NCBI GenBank assembly: GCA_028683385.1 | Contig: JAQUIJ010000003.1 | Location: 372,001-436,000 of the forward strand | Length of the DNA: 64,000 nucleotides | Direction of reading: 5' to 3' | DNA from: Prolixibacteraceae bacterium | GTDB taxonomy: Bacteria > Bacteroidota > Bacteroidia > Bacteroidales > Prolixibacteraceae | Shown here: positions 16,544-26,042 of the stretch, one piece after another | How the letters are laid out: each line of letters starts with the position of its first letter | How positions within the stretch are numbered: the first letter of the stretch is position 1 | Notes under the pieces: generated by a model | Databases searched by the model: none | Told to the model about the DNA's origin: nothing | The model's input: only the letters and a program-made list of their open reading frames with translations | Translations under genes and position numbers: made by a program

Positions 16544-16984
16544 TTATTTTTTGTAGAAAGGGAGAATCAGGTAAGTATAAATCAAACATCCCGCGCAAAT
16601 AGCCAAAAAGAACTCAAGGCTCGCAAAAAACATCAGTATGGTAGCCACGGCAATAGCCGCGATTTTATAGTTGAAGATAAATAAAACGGCAATTGCCATT
16701 GTCATCAAAAAGCCCAGCCGTGCTGCAAATATCTTAGGCGCCTTATCAATCATTCTAATAGGTAAATTGAGGGCGTTGCTCAACGAATAGCTTGCAAAAC
16801 TAATTGGACTAAATTTTACATTGGTAAAAGCCCGGATGAAAAAATCGGCCATCAGGAAAACAAACAGGAATACTGAGTTCAATCCAAAAGCTAAAACAAT
16901 AATTCCGATAGTAAGCATGGCATTTAAACGTGTGATTTGTTCATTCACGCGCTGATCTGATATGGGACAAACTAAATTCTGCAT
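16544..16984 (-). CDS. DUF4395 family membrane protein
   Basis: A 146-residue membrane protein. The N-terminus NLVCPISDQRVNEQITRLNA matches the DUF4395 signature, a conserved Cys-Pro followed by RVNE. Three or four hydrophobic helices follow, with LLxFALNxVF-like and RxFxNxxFSPI-like segments between helices two and three. Members are often found beside thioredoxin-like genes, but here the neighbours are two exported proteins. Role unknown. Confidence 0.75.
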   Translation of the reverse strand: MQNLVCPISDQRVNEQITRLNAMLTIGIIVLAFGLNSVFLFVFLMADFFIRAFTNVKFSPISFASYSLSNALNLPIRMIDKAPKIFAARLGFLMTMAIAVLFIFNYKIAAIAVATILMFFASLEFFLAICAGCLIYTYLILPFYKK

Positions 16985-17248
16985 AAAATTTCATCTTTAA
17001 CTTCATGATAATAACAGATAAAATCATGATTTGATTAATAAATTACGAATAAAAGATAAAAATGTCTTATTTAGGTAATTATACCCGAATTTTGCCCATA
17101 AATATCAGTTGACTTAATGATTTATTAAACCTATTTGAATCGAAGAAGTCATAAAGTAACGTCTATTTTAAACAACTCATTTGGGTTTTACGAATGATAA
17201 ATCAAATCATATTTCTAACTTTAGCGCTCCCATCAATACAGTAAAAAT

Positions 17249-18634
17249 ATGTTTCAAGCAGAAGTTTACATTCAAAGAAGAAAGATTCTTAGCGATAAGA
17301 TTGGTTCCGGATTGATCCTCTTTTGGGGAAACGATGAAAGTCCGATGAATTATGCCGATAACACTTATCATTTCAGGCAACATAGTTCATTCTTATATTA
17401 TTTTGGTATAGATTTTCCGTCCCTTGCGGCTGTAATTGATATTGATAATCAGCATGAGGTCGTATTCGGAGATGACTATACCATTGACGATATTGTTTGG
17501 ATGGGGCCTCAACCAACCATCGCCCAGCGTGCAAAGCTTTCAGGAATAGAAGAAACTCAGCCACTAGTAAAGCTTTACACGATTCTCAAAGAAGCTCAGG
17601 CTTCGCGTAAAGAAATCCATTTTCTGCCGCCTTACCGGCCTGAAAATAAAATAAAATTATTACGATTTCTGAATATTCGTCCCGACCAGATTAATCTTAA
17701 TGCTTCATCTGAATTGGTAAAAGCCGTGATCAGTCAGCGGGAAATTAAATCGATAGAAGAGATTTCTGAAATAGAGAAAGCAGTTGATTTATCGGTTGAT
17801 ATGCACACTGCTGCAATGAGGTTTGCTAAGCCTGGCATGACTGAAGCGCAGGTTGCAGCTAAAGTATATGAAGTTGCTTTGGCTCAGGATTGCAACATTG
17901 CTTTCCCAATAATTGCCACCATTAATGGTCAGACTTTGCACAACCATTCGCATCACAATATTTTAAAAGAAGGTGATTTGTTTTTAGTCGATGCCGGGGC
18001 TGAATCTAAAATGCACTATGCTGGTGATCTTTCAAGTACTTTCCCGGTAAGTAAAAAATTTACTGAAGTTCAGAAACTGATTTACCTTGCCAGCTTAAAG
18101 GCTCACCAGGCAGCCGTTGAAGCTATTGCGCCCGGAATCAATTTCAGGGAAGTTCATTTTGCGGCTTGTCGCTCCATCGTCACATCAATGAAAGAATTGG
18201 GATTAATGAAAGGTGATGTTGATGAGGCTGTTGCTCAAGGTGCACACGCATTATTTTTACCTTGCGGAACTGGACATATGATGGGACTTGATGTTCATGA
18301 TATGGAAGACCTGGGCGAAGTGTGGGTTGGTTACGGAGGAGAACCAAAAAGCACTCAGTTTGGGCTGAAATCGCTTCGCTTCGCTAAATCACTTCGTCCC
18401 GGACATGTTTTTACCATTGAACCGGGAATCTATTTTATTCCTGAATTAATTGATTTGTGGAAATCGGAAGGAAAGTTCAGTGACTTTTTGAATTGGAAAG
18501 AGATTGATAAATTCCGAAATTTTGGCGGAATTCGTAACGAGGAAGATTTTGTGGTTACTGAAAATGGATATAAAATGCTTGGAAAAGCAAAACCAAAAAC
18601 GATTGATGAGGTTGAGGCTCTAAGGAACTTGTAA
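17249..18634 (+). CDS. Aminopeptidase P family protein (Xaa-Pro aminopeptidase, M24B)
   Basis: A 461-residue metallopeptidase that removes N-terminal residues preceding proline. Residues 1 to about 135 form the AMP_N domain (LILFWGNDESPMNYADN, FRQHSSFLYYFG). The pita-bread catalytic domain follows, with the metal ligands Asp248 (VDAGAE), Asp260 (AGDLSSTF), His343 (GTGHMMGLDVHD), Glu391 (TIEPGIYF) and Glu432 (RNEEDFVV). All five are in place, so an active dinuclear enzyme is expected. There is no signal peptide, so it is cytoplasmic. It is monocistronic, with a near-consensus TAACTTTA box at 17218. Confidence 0.92.
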   Translation: MFQAEVYIQRRKILSDKIGSGLILFWGNDESPMNYADNTYHFRQHSSFLYYFGIDFPSLAAVIDIDNQHEVVFGDDYTIDDIVWMGPQPTIAQRAKLSGIEETQPLVKLYTILKEAQASRKEIHFLPPYRPENKIKLLRFLNIRPDQINLNASSELVKAVISQREIKSIEEISEIEKAVDLSVDMHTAAMRFAKPGMTEAQVAAKVYEVALAQDCNIAFPIIATINGQTLHNHSHHNILKEGDLFLVDAGAESKMHYAGDLSSTFPVSKKFTEVQKLIYLASLKAHQAAVEAIAPGINFREVHFAACRSIVTSMKELGLMKGDVDEAVAQGAHALFLPCGTGHMMGLDVHDMEDLGEVWVGYGGEPKSTQFGLKSLRFAKSLRPGHVFTIEPGIYFIPELIDLWKSEGKFSDFLNWKEIDKFRNFGGIRNEEDFVVTENGYKMLGKAKPKTIDEVEALRNL

Positions 18635-18879
18635 TTTTCTTTAGAAAGGTGTTGATTTTGCTTTAAATCTAAATCCTTCGAATCATTTATTTCAGATGAA
18701 TTATTCCTGAAAATTTCGATTGATTTTTGTTAGAGACGTCATTGTCAGTGGCTTTCAGTTTACATTAAGAATTGATTAAGTTTCTTCTTCAATTTTCTTT
18801 ATTTATAGCTGAAAGTCCTTGTCTATGTCTGTTAAAAGTTGTTAAATTTAGGCAATCGTATTTAAACTTAACAAGAGAT

Positions 18880-20985
18880 ATGCCCCTTAAATCTTTTGAA
18901 AGAAGAACGTTCCTGAAATTGATGAGTACCGGCCTTGGCGCGAGTATTATCTCCTTTCCACGGTTCGCTCAGGCGTTTACACCTCCACCCAGCAATTTAC
19001 GACATCTCGATTTCCTTCTCGGTAAACCCGAATGGATTTTGCATGAAGATGGTACATTTGATATTTTCGCTGGAAGTATCCGCTTGTCTAATTGTCGTCC
19101 ATCGATTAATGGGCAAAGCATATTTGTCCGAAATACATTTATGGGCGATTCCCCCAAAGGTAAACGAATCATCTATGAGGTTGACGGTGGATTCGTGATG
19201 CTCGATTTAAGGACTCATTCAAATACGATTTCAATCGGCGCCGAAATCAGTGGAATGAAAAATGCCCCAAATTGGTTTAATCCACTGGGCGAAGGGTACA
19301 TAACAGGAGCCAATCATTTCTTTAAACAGGGATTCGGAACAGGTGGTCAATCCGGAATTTTTGATTTCAGAAAATCAACAAAAAGAAAATCGCTCAATTA
19401 TCCCGATGAAGAAGCCTGGTCATATGATAGTTACCTGATGACTGGTTTGATTGCGCCAAACGGCGATACGCTGTCCATTGGGGCCTATGAACAAACTGAC
19501 TTTATTCAACGCAGTTCTATCTATAACCGGCCACGTCGGACGGGGCTAAATGACAGTAAGTTCGGCAAAGAGGAAGTTTTTTTCGAGGCGGGTTTTGCAA
19601 CCGAAAACATCCCGTTGAAAGATGAATTTATTAAACTCCCTGATTTATTTGTTTATTACGGCAATCAGCCTTTTGGAGCCATGCAAAATCTGGCCTGGAG
19701 TATTTCTGAGCAAAATCAGGCCCGGCGCGATACCCGTACCAATTATTTCTGGTCTTCTTATCAGGATTTCCGCACAGCATTCAGCTATAAATATTTACTC
19801 GAACAGCTTCAGGTACTCGATGAAACTGTTCCACCCATTCCTTTAACCGCAGTACATGTTGGACCAGGTTACTGCATCCCGGGTGATTGGCTTGATAATA
19901 ATGAGGCATGGCCAAAGTCGATGGATAGTGTGGCCAGGGCAATTTTCAGCAGAAGATATCGCGCCGGAATTTATGTAGCGCCCTTTGTTGCCCACGAAAA
20001 GAGTCGGATCTTCAGGAATCATCCCCGCTGGATATTAAAGGATGAAGAGGATAACCCGATTGTTATGGATCAGGATGCAGATGGAAAATTGTATGCGCTG
20101 GACGGAAATGTGGAGGATGTGAAAAATCACATTTCGAAGGTGTTTAAAAAATTCCATGAGATGGGATTTACTTATTATGAGATTGATCGCTTAGATTGGG
20201 GGCTACAAAATTCAACCGAGTCTTCGAAATCAAAAAAAGCTAAATCTTCGGTTCAGGTTCTTCGTGCAATTATGGATATTATTCGCGAATCTGTTGGTGC
20301 CGGAAGCTTTATAACTGCAAACAGAGCGCCTTATTCACCGCTTATTGGCTACGTTGATGCAGTTCGAATTGACAAGGATCAGGGATGGAAATGGGAAGAA
20401 CAGACCACTGATCACATCATTGAAGAAAGTTACAACACACAATATTTCAACAATGTTTTCTGGCAGAACGACCCTGATGTCGTTTTTCTTCGTGACTACA
20501 AAAGCGATTTTACGCTTGACGAACAAAAAAGCATTGCTTTATGGGTTGCATTCATGGGTGGATCGGTCGGAATTTCGGACAACTTTAAAACCATGGAAAG
20601 CGATAAATTGCAGTTATGGCGTTTCCTTGAACCATCAACCCGCCCTCAAAGTGCGTTGCTTCCTTTCTGGGGGAATAATGTCATCAATAAAGTTGCTGTA
20701 AGGCGATATAAAAAGGTAAAAGCCTGGAGTGTTCTTGTACTCAACGATACCGATAGTGTTGTTACTGAAAGTTATTTGTTATCCGATTTGATTGGATTAA
20801 AAGAGGCTTGGGTATTTGTTTGGGAGCCTGGGTTTAGTCTTGGTTTGGGCAAACCGACCCGAATTTCCGTCACACTTGGTAGCCATGAATCAAAACTTTA
20901 TTTTATTTCTGAAACAAAAGAAAATCCTTCATTGGATCTAAATATCTCGGGCAATGATTTTTCTGAAGAAATGGACGCCAAATAA
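18880..20985 (+). CDS. Tat-exported alpha-glycosidase-like protein (GH36-type)
   Basis: A 701-residue protein. The start at 18880 puts the twin-arginine signal (SFERRTFLKLMSTG) at the N-terminus with cleavage near AQAF; the longer frame to 18772 adds 36 residues and would bury it. The domain order fits clan GH-D: an N-terminal beta-sandwich, then a barrel with YYEIDRLDWG (probable nucleophile Asp on beta-4) and AVRIDKDQGWKW (probable acid/base region). A C-terminal all-beta domain follows. This suggests an alpha-galactosidase-like enzyme acting in the periplasm or at the surface. The substrate is unknown, and assignment to GH36 rather than a relative is tentative. The upstream 245 bp hold no other gene. 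Confidence 0.7.
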   Translation: MPLKSFERRTFLKLMSTGLGASIISFPRFAQAFTPPPSNLRHLDFLLGKPEWILHEDGTFDIFAGSIRLSNCRPSINGQSIFVRNTFMGDSPKGKRIIYEVDGGFVMLDLRTHSNTISIGAEISGMKNAPNWFNPLGEGYITGANHFFKQGFGTGGQSGIFDFRKSTKRKSLNYPDEEAWSYDSYLMTGLIAPNGDTLSIGAYEQTDFIQRSSIYNRPRRTGLNDSKFGKEEVFFEAGFATENIPLKDEFIKLPDLFVYYGNQPFGAMQNLAWSISEQNQARRDTRTNYFWSSYQDFRTAFSYKYLLEQLQVLDETVPPIPLTAVHVGPGYCIPGDWLDNNEAWPKSMDSVARAIFSRRYRAGIYVAPFVAHEKSRIFRNHPRWILKDEEDNPIVMDQDADGKLYALDGNVEDVKNHISKVFKKFHEMGFTYYEIDRLDWGLQNSTESSKSKKAKSSVQVLRAIMDIIRESVGAGSFITANRAPYSPLIGYVDAVRIDKDQGWKWEEQTTDHIIEESYNTQYFNNVFWQNDPDVVFLRDYKSDFTLDEQKSIALWVAFMGGSVGISDNFKTMESDKLQLWRFLEPSTRPQSALLPFWGNNVINKVAVRRYKKVKAWSVLVLNDTDSVVTESYLLSDLIGLKEAWVFVWEPGFSLGLGKPTRISVTLGSHESKLYFISETKENPSLDLNISGNDFSEEMDAK

Positions 20986-21065
20986 TCGGTCATTCATCCT
21001 ATTTTTAGTTTAGAATTGTCAGCGTCAATCCATTTTTCTATTTTCACGCTTTTAATTTTACTTGG

Positions 21066-21503
21066 ATGGATATACCAAAACTTACCTATTCAACTCCGGT
21101 TGAAATGCTCGGTCATTACCTGAAAGACACCATGGTTGAACACCTCGGAATACGTTTTACGGCTTATGGCGAAGGTTGGGTTGAGGCTACAATGCCTGTT
21201 GATCGCCGTACTTTTCGTCCGGGAGGCTTTCTTCATGGAGGAGCAAATTTGGCATTGGCCGAAACTGTTGCCGGCTTTGGTTCAATGCTTGCGGTTGATA
21301 TTCAGGAATACGACATTCGGGGAATTCAGGTGAGCGCCAGCCATACTGGTAAGGCGGATGGGGGCATCGTTTATGCCCGCGCCGAAATATTGCATTTGGG
21401 AAAACGGACTCACATCTGGAACGTTGATATAAAATCGGAATCGGGCAAGTTGATTTCTACTGCAAGAGTGACGAATATGATTGTAAAAAGACATGAGAAA
21501 TAA
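21066..21503 (+). CDS. Hotdog-fold thioesterase, probable DHNA-CoA thioesterase
   Basis: A 145-residue PaaI/MenI-type hotdog protein. The signature FRPGGFLHGGANLALAET carries the HGG segment followed by an acidic residue (Glu) on the long helix, as in family members that hydrolyse aromatic acyl-CoAs. It opens the menaquinone operon and overlaps menF by 11 bases, so the natural substrate is very likely 1,4-dihydroxy-2-naphthoyl-CoA, the product of MenB. The substrate is inferred from context; the fold is clear from sequence. Confidence 0.82.
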   Translation: MDIPKLTYSTPVEMLGHYLKDTMVEHLGIRFTAYGEGWVEATMPVDRRTFRPGGFLHGGANLALAETVAGFGSMLAVDIQEYDIRGIQVSASHTGKADGGIVYARAEILHLGKRTHIWNVDIKSESGKLISTARVTNMIVKRHEK

Positions 21504-22602
21504 CTGGACTGTAGCTTCCATTCTTGATCAGTTAATTGAAAAACAAATTGCATTTGCCTGCTGGTTTTTCCCGAACGAATCGCGTTTGGGGCTGATTGTC
21601 GGTAATGCTTCTGATGTTGTATTTTTCGATCGGTTCGATCAGCTAAACGGAGAAGCAGGATTCGTTTTTGCTCCATTTTGCATTACTGAAAAAAGTCCTG
21701 TTATTTTACTTCAGTCAAATACTTTTTTTGAAGATTTTAGTCTGGAAGATAGCTTAGATATGGCTGTTTTTGAGTCTTTTAGCAAGAACGTAGAAGCCGG
21801 AACCTGTGAATTCCAATCGAAAGATGATTACCTGAAGTTGATCGACAAAACCGTTACTGAAATTCGCGAAGGCGCTCTCTCCAAAGTTATTATCTCGCGC
21901 CAGATACCTGCAAAACGAACAGATACTTCATTGGGAAGTACATTCTTGCAGTTACACGATCAAACGCCTAATGCCTTTACTTATCTTGTTAATTTGCCGG
22001 TTGCCGGAATTTGGATGGGGGCAACTCCTGAAGTGCTGATCAAATCGGTTGGAGAACAGTTCGAAACCGTTTCTCTGGCCGGAACTCAGGTTCGCAAACC
22101 TGGTGCCGATGAATATTATTGGAGTACTAAAGATATTGAAGAACAGGCCTTTGTTTCCAGGTATATGTTGGATGTTTTCTTTAACTTCGACATTCATAAG
22201 TACAAAACAAAAGGCCCCGAAACTTTGGAAAGCGGTAAAGTGGCTCATCTGAAAACCTCGTTCTTCTTTCCGGTTGAAAAGATTGAAAAGTGTATGGGAG
22301 ATTTTATTGCCGATTTGCACCCAACTCCCGCTGTTTGTGGATTACCGAAGGATTTGGCTGCTGAGTTTATTCGGAAGAACGAGGCGCATGAACGAAAATA
22401 CTATACCGGATATTTGGGTCCCTGGCGATTAAATCAACAAGTCTCGCTATTCGTAAATTTACGCTGCATGGAAATTACTTCCGCAGAATTTATTTTATAT
22501 GTCGGAGGTGGAATTACCAGCAGGTCGATTCCTGAAAAAGAATGGGACGAAACCAACCAAAAGGCCAAAACCTTGTTGTCTGTAATTAATCCTGAAGGAT
22601 AA
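21493..22602 (+). CDS. menF: Isochorismate synthase (menaquinone-specific)
   Basis: A 369-residue chorismate-using enzyme that makes isochorismate, the first committed step of the classical menaquinone route. Family segments include KVIISRQIP, WMGATPEVLI, AGTQVRKPG, HLKTSFFF, LHPTPAVCGLPK, YTGYLGP and ILYVGGGITSRS. It overlaps the thioesterase gene by 11 bases and precedes menD by 8, which marks it as MenF rather than a siderophore EntC. The N-terminal 110 residues are divergent, as usual in Bacteroidota. Context and length both fit. Confidence 0.93.
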   Translation: MRNNWTVASILDQLIEKQIAFACWFFPNESRLGLIVGNASDVVFFDRFDQLNGEAGFVFAPFCITEKSPVILLQSNTFFEDFSLEDSLDMAVFESFSKNVEAGTCEFQSKDDYLKLIDKTVTEIREGALSKVIISRQIPAKRTDTSLGSTFLQLHDQTPNAFTYLVNLPVAGIWMGATPEVLIKSVGEQFETVSLAGTQVRKPGADEYYWSTKDIEEQAFVSRYMLDVFFNFDIHKYKTKGPETLESGKVAHLKTSFFFPVEKIEKCMGDFIADLHPTPAVCGLPKDLAAEFIRKNEAHERKYYTGYLGPWRLNQQVSLFVNLRCMEITSAEFILYVGGGITSRSIPEKEWDETNQKAKTLLSVINPEG

Positions 22603-22610
22603 ATACAAAA

Positions 22611-24293
22611 ATGATAACAGATAAAAAACACGTTCAGCAACTGGCTTCACTGCTCCTGCAGAAAGGAATTACCGATGTGGTAATTTCGCCCGGAAGCCGC
22701 AATGCGCCTTTAATCAATCAGTTTTTCGGATTGCCGGAATTTAATTGTCTGAATGTGGTTGATGAACGAAGCGCCGGATATCAGGCATTGGGAATTGCAC
22801 TGGCCAGGCAAAAACCGGTCGTTGTGGTATGTACTTCGGGAACTGCTGCTATTAATTATGGACCAGCCATTGCCGAGGCTTTTTACCAGAAAATACCGTT
22901 GGTTGTTTTAACAGCCGATCGTCCGCGCCGTTGGGTCGATCAGGCCGACGGACAAACCGTTCGTCAGGCAAACCTTTTTGTCAACCATACTTTGAAAAGT
23001 ATCAGTTTGGAAGAAGCCGAACGCGACGATGATTTCAGGCACAACAACCTGCAAATTAACGAAACGCTTAATCTGGTTTTATCCGGAAATCCTGGACCTG
23101 TTCACATCAATATTCCGCTGGGCGAACCACTCTACGGGTTTTCCGATGCGGAACTTCCCAAATTTCGAAACATCGAAAGTTGTTCTTCCAATGCTCAAAT
23201 TTCGTTTACTGAACTTGAAAAATTGGTGGATAAATGGAATGCGTCAACTCGTAAAATGGTTATTGCTGGTCAGCTTTCGCCTGATGAGCAGATCAATTCG
23301 TTGGTTCAAAAAATGGCTCAAGATCCCGGAACGGTGATTCTGGCAGAACATCTTACCAATTTATCAGGCCAACATCTGGTTCATGCAACTGATGTGGTTG
23401 TGGCCGCTATTTCTCCGGAAGAAAAGTCAAAGTTTCAACCCGAGATTCTCCTGACTTTTGGTCAGCAGATTGTTTCGAAACGCTTGAAATTGTTTGTTCG
23501 TGCCAATCAGCCGCTCGAACACTGGCACATTTCAGTTTCCGGAGAGCATACCGATACTTACAATTCGCTTAGCCGTATTATTTCTTCGGATGCTTTTTCA
23601 TTCCTGAATGTTTTCGTTCCTGAAATTAAAAATACAGAAAGTAACTACCGCGAAATATGGAAAGCTAAAGAGCAAAAGGCTTTTCAGCTTCAGGAAAAAT
23701 ACCTGAAGGAAGCACCTTTTTGTGATCTGACCGCCAGCAAAACCATTGCTAAACTGATCCTCAAAGATTCAGTTGTTCATTTGGGAAACAGTTCCTCGGT
23801 GCGACTGATGCAAATGTTTGATCCGGCCCAAGGTTGCGAATATTATGGGAACCGAGGCACCAGCGGAATCGATGGTTCATTGTCAACCGCAGTTGGTTTT
23901 GCATTGTCATCCGAAAAAATAAATACTATTGTTTTGGGTGAATTGTCGTTTTTCTACGATTCCAATGCGCTGTTGAATCAACACTTTCCGCATAATTTAC
24001 GAATTATTGTGCTGAACAATGGTGGTGGAAACATCTTCCGTTTGATCGGAGGGCCAAGCCAGTCGCCGGCATTGAATGAACATTTTGTGGCGCAACATAA
24101 CCTGAAAGCCGAAGGATTGGCCAAAGCATTTGGCATCAATTACCTGAAAGCCGAAAATCAGGGAGAACTTTCGACTACATTAAATACTATTTTTGCTCCC
24201 GACTTTTCGGAGCCTGTTATCCTGGAAGTATTAACTGACGGCGAAATCAGCGCTGCGGTTTTTCAGGAATGTTATCAACAACTTAAAAATTAA
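22611..24293 (+). CDS. menD: SEPHCHC synthase MenD
   Basis: A 560-residue ThDP-dependent enzyme that joins isochorismate and 2-oxoglutarate. The substrate loop [10 protein letters not shown] is at residues 24-33, and the activating glutamate is in [13 protein letters not shown]. The cofactor and metal site is [12 protein letters not shown] with [12 protein letters not shown]. The [17 protein letters not shown] segment is intact. It sits 8 bp after menF and 4 bp before menB, so translation is probably coupled. It is cytoplasmic or membrane-associated and of normal length. Confidence 0.96.
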   Translation: MITDKKHVQQLASLLLQKGITDVVISPGSRNAPLINQFFGLPEFNCLNVVDERSAGYQALGIALARQKPVVVVCTSGTAAINYGPAIAEAFYQKIPLVVLTADRPRRWVDQADGQTVRQANLFVNHTLKSISLEEAERDDDFRHNNLQINETLNLVLSGNPGPVHINIPLGEPLYGFSDAELPKFRNIESCSSNAQISFTELEKLVDKWNASTRKMVIAGQLSPDEQINSLVQKMAQDPGTVILAEHLTNLSGQHLVHATDVVVAAISPEEKSKFQPEILLTFGQQIVSKRLKLFVRANQPLEHWHISVSGEHTDTYNSLSRIISSDAFSFLNVFVPEIKNTESNYREIWKAKEQKAFQLQEKYLKEAPFCDLTASKTIAKLILKDSVVHLGNSSSVRLMQMFDPAQGCEYYGNRGTSGIDGSLSTAVGFALSSEKINTIVLGELSFFYDSNALLNQHFPHNLRIIVLNNGGGNIFRLIGGPSQSPALNEHFVAQHNLKAEGLAKAFGINYLKAENQGELSTTLNTIFAPDFSEPVILEVLTDGEISAAVFQECYQQLKN

Positions 24294-24297
24294 AAAT

Positions 24298-25122
24298 ATG
24301 TCAGCTATACGCGAATGGCAAACCATCCGGGAATACGAAGATATTTTCTTCGATTATTTCGACGGGATTGGCAAGATTACGATTAACCGCGAACGTTACC
24401 GCAACGCGTTCCGACCAACCACAGTGAACGAAATTTCGGATGCACTTAAGATTTGTCGTGAGGATCAGCGTATCAATGTGGTGGTATTGACTGGCGCGGG
24501 TGATAAAGCATTTTGTGCCGGTGGCGATCAAACTGTTAAAGGCAAAGGCGGTTACATCGATAAAGACGGAATTCCCCGTCTGAATATTCTCGAAGTTCAG
24601 AAGCAAATCCGTTCGATGCCGAAACCGGTAATTGCCATGGTAAACGGTTTTGCCATTGGTGGCGGACACGTACTGCATGTGGTTTGTGATATCAGCATCG
24701 CATCAGAGAATGCTATCTTCGGGCAGACTGGCCCTAAAGTGGGTAGTTTCGATGCCGGACTGGGTTCATCTTATTTGGCCAGCATCGTTGGTCAGAAAAA
24801 AGCCCGCGAAATCTGGTTTATGTGTCGCCAGTATTCGGCTGCCGAAGCTCTTGAAATGGGATTGGTCAACAAAGTTGTTCCATTCGATCAGTTGGAAGAT
24901 GAAGTTGTTGCCTGGGCTCAAAAAATGCAGGAACACAGTCCGCTTGCCTTGCGCATGCTAAAACTCGGATTGAATGCTGAGTTGGATGGCCAAATCGGTA
25001 TTCAGGAATTTGCCGGAAATGCAACTTTGTTGTATTACCTCACCGAAGAGGCTCAGGAAGGGAAACATGCTTTCCTCGAAAAACGCAAGCCAGACTTTAA
25101 AAAGTATCCTAAATTTCCTTAA
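24298..25122 (+). CDS. menB: 1,4-dihydroxy-2-naphthoyl-CoA synthase MenB
   Basis: A 274-residue crotonase-fold enzyme that closes the second ring of the naphthoquinone. The oxyanion-hole segment [11 protein letters not shown], the [15 protein letters not shown] loop and the MenB-specific [17 protein letters not shown] are all present. It follows menD by 4 bp. After it the operon is broken by a 26-bp-arm hairpin and an AT-rich DUF2971 gene before menA. menC and menE are not in the window and must lie elsewhere. Confidence 0.96.
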   Translation: MSAIREWQTIREYEDIFFDYFDGIGKITINRERYRNAFRPTTVNEISDALKICREDQRINVVVLTGAGDKAFCAGGDQTVKGKGGYIDKDGIPRLNILEVQKQIRSMPKPVIAMVNGFAIGGGHVLHVVCDISIASENAIFGQTGPKVGSFDAGLGSSYLASIVGQKKAREIWFMCRQYSAAEALEMGLVNKVVPFDQLEDEVVAWAQKMQEHSPLALRMLKLGLNAELDGQIGIQEFAGNATLLYYLTEEAQEGKHAFLEKRKPDFKKYPKFP

Positions 25123-25135
25123 TATCAATACTTTG

Positions 25136-25191
25136 ATCATGTAACACTTTTGTTAGTAACAGATTTGTTACTAACAAAAGTGTTACATGAT
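25136..25191. repeat. Perfect inverted repeat, 26-bp arms, 4-base loop
   Basis: The arms 25136-25161 and 25166-25191 are exact reverse complements, separated by GATT. Each arm contains GTAACA twice (GTAACACTTTTG and TAGTAACA). The element lies 13 bases after menB and ends 29 bases before the DUF2971 gene. It could be a bidirectional terminator, since the plus-strand side is followed by a T-rich stretch. It could also be a cruciform operator or the footprint of a small mobile element. No transposase and no second copy are seen in the window. Confidence 0.85.
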
Positions 25192-25220
25192 TTTCATTTA
25201 TCGAATTCTGAATATTTCTC

Positions 25221-26039
25221 ATGATGGAAACCAAAATTCCAGAAAAAGTCTATAAATATCGCGATTGGAGCAATGGCTTTCATCGGAATATTCTATTGCA
25301 TAACGAATTGTATCTTGCTTCTCCAAGAGAGTTTAATGATCCTTTTGATTTTAGAATTCCAATGAATTTTATAGATCAAACTCCAGAAGAAAGAAATATA
25401 TACATTAATGACCTTGCTATAAGCCATTTTTATAAATCTGAAGAGAAGGGACTGAATTTCAAAAAACAAATTGAAATTCTAGAGGGAAGAATTACAAATG
25501 ATAAATCTTTCCAAACTAATATGGAGGATTATTATTTCGACCTGCTTAATAAGCATTATGGAATTTTGTCAATAAGCACCAAGTGGAATGAAATTCTGCT
25601 TTGGTCTCATTATGTCAATCAACATAAGGGATTTTGTGTGGGATTTTGGGAAGATAAATTGAGAGAATCTACTCCATTCGTTAGTAGAACAGGTTTAGTT
25701 GACTATCCACCTGAGTTTCCAATTATAAAACCAATTGTCGAAAAAACTGAAGAACAGAGACGGCAAAGAATATCAAGGCAAACAACCACTAAATCAAAAG
25801 ATTGGGAGTATGAGGGGGAATATCGTTTTGTTAAGTGTTTCTATCCTGAAGAACCAAAAACATATCAGAGATTAATGAATTTTCAAGATAATTGTATATC
25901 GGAAATAATTATGGGGATTAGTATTCCGACTGAGGCTAGGGATGAGATTATTCAAATCTGTAAAATAAAGAATATCCCAGTTTATCAAGCGAAGAAGTTT
26001 CCTTTTAAGTTTGCAATTGATCGGGAACTAATAGAATAG
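25221..26039 (+). CDS. DUF2971 family protein inserted in the menaquinone operon
   Basis: A 272-residue soluble protein. The DUF2971 signature is clear: VYKYRDWSNGFHRNILLHN, then LYLASPREFNDPFD, then LLWSHYVNQHKGFCVGF and a C-terminal WEYEGEYRFVK. The biochemical role of the family is unknown. The codon use is visibly more AT-rich than the flanking men genes, there is a perfect hairpin just upstream, and the stop lies only 3 bp before menA. It looks like an acquired gene placed between menB and menA. A menaquinone function is not implied. Confidence 0.8.
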   Translation: MMETKIPEKVYKYRDWSNGFHRNILLHNELYLASPREFNDPFDFRIPMNFIDQTPEERNIYINDLAISHFYKSEEKGLNFKKQIEILEGRITNDKSFQTNMEDYYFDLLNKHYGILSISTKWNEILLWSHYVNQHKGFCVGFWEDKLRESTPFVSRTGLVDYPPEFPIIKPIVEKTEEQRRQRISRQTTTKSKDWEYEGEYRFVKCFYPEEPKTYQRLMNFQDNCISEIIMGISIPTEARDEIIQICKIKNIPVYQAKKFPFKFAIDRELIE

Positions 26040-26042
26040 AAA

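Noticed and set aside
18772-18879. 36-residue upstream extension of the GH36-like protein
   Set aside because: It would bury the twin-arginine signal behind another hydrophobic stretch; the start at 18880 puts the signal at the N-terminus.
25136-25191. Insertion sequence end
   Set aside because: A single hairpin with a 4-base loop has no transposase, no second end and no obvious target-site duplication. A mobile origin is kept only as a possibility.
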